The notes under the pieces were generated by a model. That model had not been told where the DNA came from. It ran no database searches and was given only the letters and a program-made list of their open reading frames with translations. From NCBI RefSeq assembly GCF_001467695.1, contig NZ_LNYE01000001.1:30168-94167 (forward strand): a DNA stretch of 64,000 bases, in the 5' to 3' direction. The position numbers and the translations under genes were made by a program. The stretch comes from Legionella gratiana. GTDB lineage: Bacteria > Pseudomonadota > Gammaproteobacteria > Legionellales > Legionellaceae. The stretch's first letter is position 1. Every line of letters starts with the position of its first letter. Below, piece after piece: positions 60,868 through 64,000 of this stretch.

Positions 60868-63800
60868 ATGTCCCTGAAAAATCGGTTGCAATTACTTACC
60901 GACGCAGAAATCGAAGATCTTTATGCTCGCCCAGAGTTTAATGCTGGCGAACGTGAGTTGTATTTTTCATTGAGTAACGAAGAGCTCACTGCGTTGAGTC
61001 AATATTCAACAACAAAAACACGGGCTGCCTTTATTCTGCAACTTGCTTATTTTAAGGCCAAACATCAATTTTTTACATTTACCTTTGACGATGTTCGAGC
61101 GGATGTGGATTATGTCCTTGAAAGGTATTACAAAATCAAAAATGCTGTTTTACCAAGCAACATTACCAGGCAAAGTCTCAATCAGCAAAAAAACGTCATT
61201 CTAAACTTTTTTGGTTATCAAGATTGGTCATCAAGGCAAGCTGATTTAGTTGAGGCTCATCTCTGTGAATTGTTACGATATTACCCAAAAGGCCACGATA
61301 CATTTCGGCAATTACTCGTTTACTTTGATAATCAAAAAATACTGTTACCGACTTATCGCAGCTTGCAAGATCTCTTTACGTCAGCATTTTCCAAAGAAAA
61401 TGAACGGATTAGCAAACTAATGCTAGCAATACCTCAGGCGCAACAAGACCAATTATCAAATTTGATTAATCGAGCAGATGGAATCACTAAACTCAACGTC
61501 ATTCGTGCCGATCAGAAAAGTTTTAAATATATCCCCATCAAAGAAGAAGCAGCCAAAGCAGCAGAAATCGCGGAATTATATGAATTTGCAAAGGGATTTA
61601 TACCCTCTCTTCAATTATCCAAAAATGCCATTCGATATTATGCTGATTTGGCAGAACAGTATGCTGCTTCCAGATTGCGACGACTTAATAAACCGCTGCA
61701 ATGGTTGCAAGCATTGTGTTTTGTTTACCACCGTTATCAACAAATCATGGATAATTTGATAACAAGTTTTATGTTTCATACCAGAGCTATACTGGCTGAT
61801 GCTACAAAACATGTCGATAAAGCACTAGCAGAATATAATGCAAGCCTGGTTGTTGATCTACCCAAATTAGCTCGTTTTATGAAATGGTTTCCCAATCGCA
61901 AGTATGGCCTTAGCCATGAAGAATTAAATCATGAAGCCTATAAAATTTTACCGGAAAAGCAGTTTCCCATCATTGCAGAGTATTTAGTAGGTAGTACTTT
62001 TGATAAAAAAGCTGCCAGGCGAGATTTTTATTTGGAATCATCCCGTCTCTTTGCCCTTTATCTGCGCCCTGTATTACTCAACACTTCGTTCGCTTATTAT
62101 AAAGAAGACAGCGACATCATGGACTTTATCACATTATTGAAAAACCATTACAGCCGTAAAAAAGGCCCTGCGTCCTTTAAATTACCCAAAGAGATTGAGG
62201 ATTCTATTTCAAAAACCGCGCTGCCTTATTTGAAAAAGAATGTAGAGGATGAACATGTAGATCCCCATTTGTTTGAGTTTTTTGTGTATCAAAAGATGTA
62301 TCGGCGTTTGGATAAAGGGTTACTCTGCTGCAATGACAGTGTGTCCTACTGTGATATTGATCATGATTTGGTTAGCGAAAACCTGGTGGATGACGCCGAA
62401 AAAATTGCTAATGAGTTTGGATATCTGAAAATTCCAATCTATTGTGACCAGCGATTAGATGATGCAGTAAATGAGCTAAACAGTGCATGGAATAAGACTA
62501 CTGGTCGTATTCATCGTGGTGAGAATTTAGCATTCAACATTAAAGAAACCAAATCGGGAGAACAAGAATGGAGTTTGAGTTATGACAGTGTTGAAAAACT
62601 TGACGACAGTTTTTTCAAGGCACTGCCTCAAGTTGAAATTCCAGATATTATGATGCATATGGGAGATCGTACCGATATGTGGTCTGTATTTACCCACATG
62701 AAAACACGATATAATGTAAAAATAAAACCTGCTAAAACTGCTGTTAATGCATGTATCTTATCGAATGCTTTTGGTATTAGCACTGAAAAAATGGCTGAAA
62801 TGTCCGATCTGAAGTTTAGTCTTTTACGTTCAACTCAAGAAGATTATATTCGTATTGATACGATGTGTCCTGCAAATGATAAGGCAAGCAACCTTGTACA
62901 TTCTCTACCTATTTTTAAGGTATGGGATTTAATCGATAATAAAATATTGGGGGATGCTGATGGACAAAAACTGGCAACTAGCGAAAGCACCATTCAATCA
63001 AGGTATTCAAAAAAATACCTTGGGAAGGCACCCGGCATTTCTGTTTATACATTAATAGCGAATTTTGTTGCGGTTAATGCTAAAAATATTGGGTTAAATG
63101 AGTATGAAGGGCATTCACTTTATGATCTAATCAATGGAAATAAAACAGACATCAATATTGATATGGTAACTGGCGATAATCATTCTCTGAATCAGCTCAA
63201 TTTTGTGATCTTGGATTCCATAGACGTTGATTATGTACCAAGCATCAAAGATATAAAAGAAGCGGCTCGTGATTTGTATTCTGTTAAACCGGTTAGTGAT
63301 TACCCTGGGATTATTCGTCCAAGGGGTGTTATTAACATACCCTTGATCAAATCTCAGAAGCGAGGCATCTTACGGGTTCTTCTATCATTACTGTTACAGG
63401 AAAATACCCAAAGTACCCTTGTTAAAAAGATAAATTCATCTGCGCGTTACTCCAGTCTAAAGAAAGCGCTATTTGAGTATAACAAGCTCTTAAAAAGCAT
63501 CCATGTCCTTAATTTAATTGACAACATGGCGCTAAGAAAAGCTATACGAACGGCAAGAAACCGAACAGAGGCCTATCATCAATTACAGGGACTCATTAGA
63601 AAAATATACCGTGGTGTTTTCAAAGGGAAGAAAATAGTCGCTAATCGCATCAGTGCTCATGCTGTACGGCTTGTTGCAAATTGTATCATTGCGTACAACA
63701 GCGTTATTTTGAACATGGTATATGAACAGATGCTTGCAGATGGTGTGAGTCAAGATATTATTGATCAATTTGCAAGAATATCTCCCATTGCGTGGGCACA

Positions 63801-63915
63801 CATCGCCTTTACTGGTAAGTACAGTTTTAAAAAGAGTAATGGTGAAATTGACATAAAAGCTATGGTAAGTGCGCTTGAAAAGCATTTAAAGGAATATTTT
63901 TGGAAAGAGGATTAA
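60868..63915 (+). CDS. tnpA: TnpA, Tn3-family transposase
   Basis: About 1015 residues from ATG 60868 (a TTG at 60856 is an alternative). The N-terminal DUF4158-type domain (LLTDAEIEDLYARPEFNAGERELYFSLSNEEL) and the C-terminal Tn3 DDE domain are both present: MGDRTDMWS (first Asp), TGDNHSLNQLNFVILDS (second) and ARNRTEAYHQLQGLI (Glu). The length is full for the family. The stop is 1 base from the right inverted repeat. No frameshift is visible, so the enzyme could be active. Confidence 0.94.
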   Translation: MSLKNRLQLLTDAEIEDLYARPEFNAGERELYFSLSNEELTALSQYSTTKTRAAFILQLAYFKAKHQFFTFTFDDVRADVDYVLERYYKIKNAVLPSNITRQSLNQQKNVILNFFGYQDWSSRQADLVEAHLCELLRYYPKGHDTFRQLLVYFDNQKILLPTYRSLQDLFTSAFSKENERISKLMLAIPQAQQDQLSNLINRADGITKLNVIRADQKSFKYIPIKEEAAKAAEIAELYEFAKGFIPSLQLSKNAIRYYADLAEQYAASRLRRLNKPLQWLQALCFVYHRYQQIMDNLITSFMFHTRAILADATKHVDKALAEYNASLVVDLPKLARFMKWFPNRKYGLSHEELNHEAYKILPEKQFPIIAEYLVGSTFDKKAARRDFYLESSRLFALYLRPVLLNTSFAYYKEDSDIMDFITLLKNHYSRKKGPASFKLPKEIEDSISKTALPYLKKNVEDEHVDPHLFEFFVYQKMYRRLDKGLLCCNDSVSYCDIDHDLVSENLVDDAEKIANEFGYLKIPIYCDQRLDDAVNELNSAWNKTTGRIHRGENLAFNIKETKSGEQEWSLSYDSVEKLDDSFFKALPQVEIPDIMMHMGDRTDMWSVFTHMKTRYNVKIKPAKTAVNACILSNAFGISTEKMAEMSDLKFSLLRSTQEDYIRIDTMCPANDKASNLVHSLPIFKVWDLIDNKILGDADGQKLATSESTIQSRYSKKYLGKAPGISVYTLIANFVAVNAKNIGLNEYEGHSLYDLINGNKTDINIDMVTGDNHSLNQLNFVILDSIDVDYVPSIKDIKEAARDLYSVKPVSDYPGIIRPRGVINIPLIKSQKRGILRVLLSLLLQENTQSTLVKKINSSARYSSLKKALFEYNKLLKSIHVLNLIDNMALRKAIRTARNRTEAYHQLQGLIRKIYRGVFKGKKIVANRISAHAVRLVANCIIAYNSVILNMVYEQMLADGVSQDIIDQFARISPIAWAHIAFTGKYSFKKSNGEIDIKAMVSALEKHLKEYFWKED

Positions 63916-63916
63916 T

Positions 63917-63946
63917 TCAGAATTAACACTTTTGGTGGTTATTCCA
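63917..63946 (-). repeat. Right terminal inverted repeat of the Tn3-family element, inner 30 bases
   Basis: Exactly complementary to 58859-58888. The expected outer nine bases (CACGACCCC on the plus strand) do not follow; the match ends at 63946 where the GTGCG of an intron-like sequence begins. Confidence 0.88.
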
Positions 63947-64000
63947 GTGCGCTAGGCAAAGCTGCACATAACTTGCGGGTGAAAGTCCTGTCGCAGAAGA
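63947..64000 (+). mobile_element. 5' end of a probable group II intron
   Basis: The sequence starts GTGCG, the group II intron 5' consensus, and continues with TTGCGGGTGAAAGTCC about 30 bases later. GGTGAAAGTCC is a frequent motif near the start of domain I in bacterial group II introns. Only 54 bases are visible, so the reverse transcriptase gene and domains V/VI cannot be checked. The call is supported by the precise interruption of the transposon inverted repeat. Confidence 0.65.

Larger units (their letters stand above)
58850..64000. mobile_element. Tn3-family transposon with effector-like passenger, right end interrupted
   Basis: The element starts with a GGGG-led 39-bp inverted repeat at 58850, contains a passenger gene, tnpR and tnpA, and carries the matching inner 30 bases of the right inverted repeat at 63917-63946. 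At 63947 a group II intron-like sequence begins, so the outer right end and the target duplication lie outside the window. TAATT (58845-58849) is the predicted five-base duplication on the left. tnpR and tnpA diverge around a probable resolution site. Confidence 0.85.

Overview
The window looks like part of a large conjugative replicon, most likely a plasmid, from a Legionella species. The grounds are AT-rich coding sequence, a Legionella-type lvr regulatory block with a CsrA paralogue, a replication/partition core (Rep_3-type initiator, ParA, two ParBs, iteron-like repeats), a complete F-type transfer operon, and a transposon passenger gene that resembles Legionella kinase-like effectors. Genus and plasmid status are inferences: no rRNA, tRNA or housekeeping locus in the window proves them.

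Layout. (1) 1-19094, minus strand: F-type conjugation operon reading, from its promoter-distal end at the left, traD (cut by the window edge), a membrane protein, traG, traH, trbB-like, traF, traN, trbC, traU, traW, trbI, traC, traV, traB, traK, traE, traL, a traA-like pilin, two secreted small proteins and traT. (2) 19133-21041, minus: lvrC/csrT-like, a small gene, lvrB-like and lvrA-like. (3) 21271-26208, plus: five genes with overlapping ends, namely an XRE/S24-like repressor, an alpha/beta hydrolase, a periplasmic binding protein, a hybrid histidine kinase with two receivers and a 75-residue HDxxN helical protein. They face a convergent response regulator (26219-27211). I read this as a signal-sensing phosphorelay co-transcribed with the conjugation repressor, and it is the best candidate for an undescribed system. 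(4) 27212-33261: a 1.7-kb non-coding AT-rich stretch with iteron-like repeats and a DnaA box, then parA, parB, a small DNA-binding candidate, rep and a second parB. (5) 33498-35114: WGR-domain protein, a catalytic-domain-only tyrosine recombinase and recX.

(6) 35197-58849: a dense accessory block of small-molecule-modifying and tRNA-quality-control genes. It holds ten GNAT acetyltransferase domains, four APH-like kinases plus one disrupted copy, cupins, an MccF-like LD-carboxypeptidase, DUF2000/YbaK/AlaX tRNA-editing type proteins under an XRE-cupin regulator with two clear palindromic operators, a D12 DNA methylase fused to a monooxygenase-like domain, a MerR-QueF fusion broken by a frameshift, and a shikimate-kinase/LuxR fusion with a lux-box-like palindrome at its promoter. 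Two-domain fusions are strikingly common here.

(7) 58850-64000+: a Tn3-family transposon (39-bp left inverted repeat, tnpR, tnpA, and a kinase-like candidate effector as passenger) that has interrupted an APH-like gene. Its right inverted repeat matches the left one for 30 bases and is then interrupted by what looks like the 5' end of a group II intron running out of the window.

How the parts fit: the repressor module probably sits at the top of the lvr-tra cascade. The lvr proteins, including a CsrA-type RNA-binding protein, probably tune tra expression. The rep/par block maintains the replicon. The accessory block and transposon are cargo.
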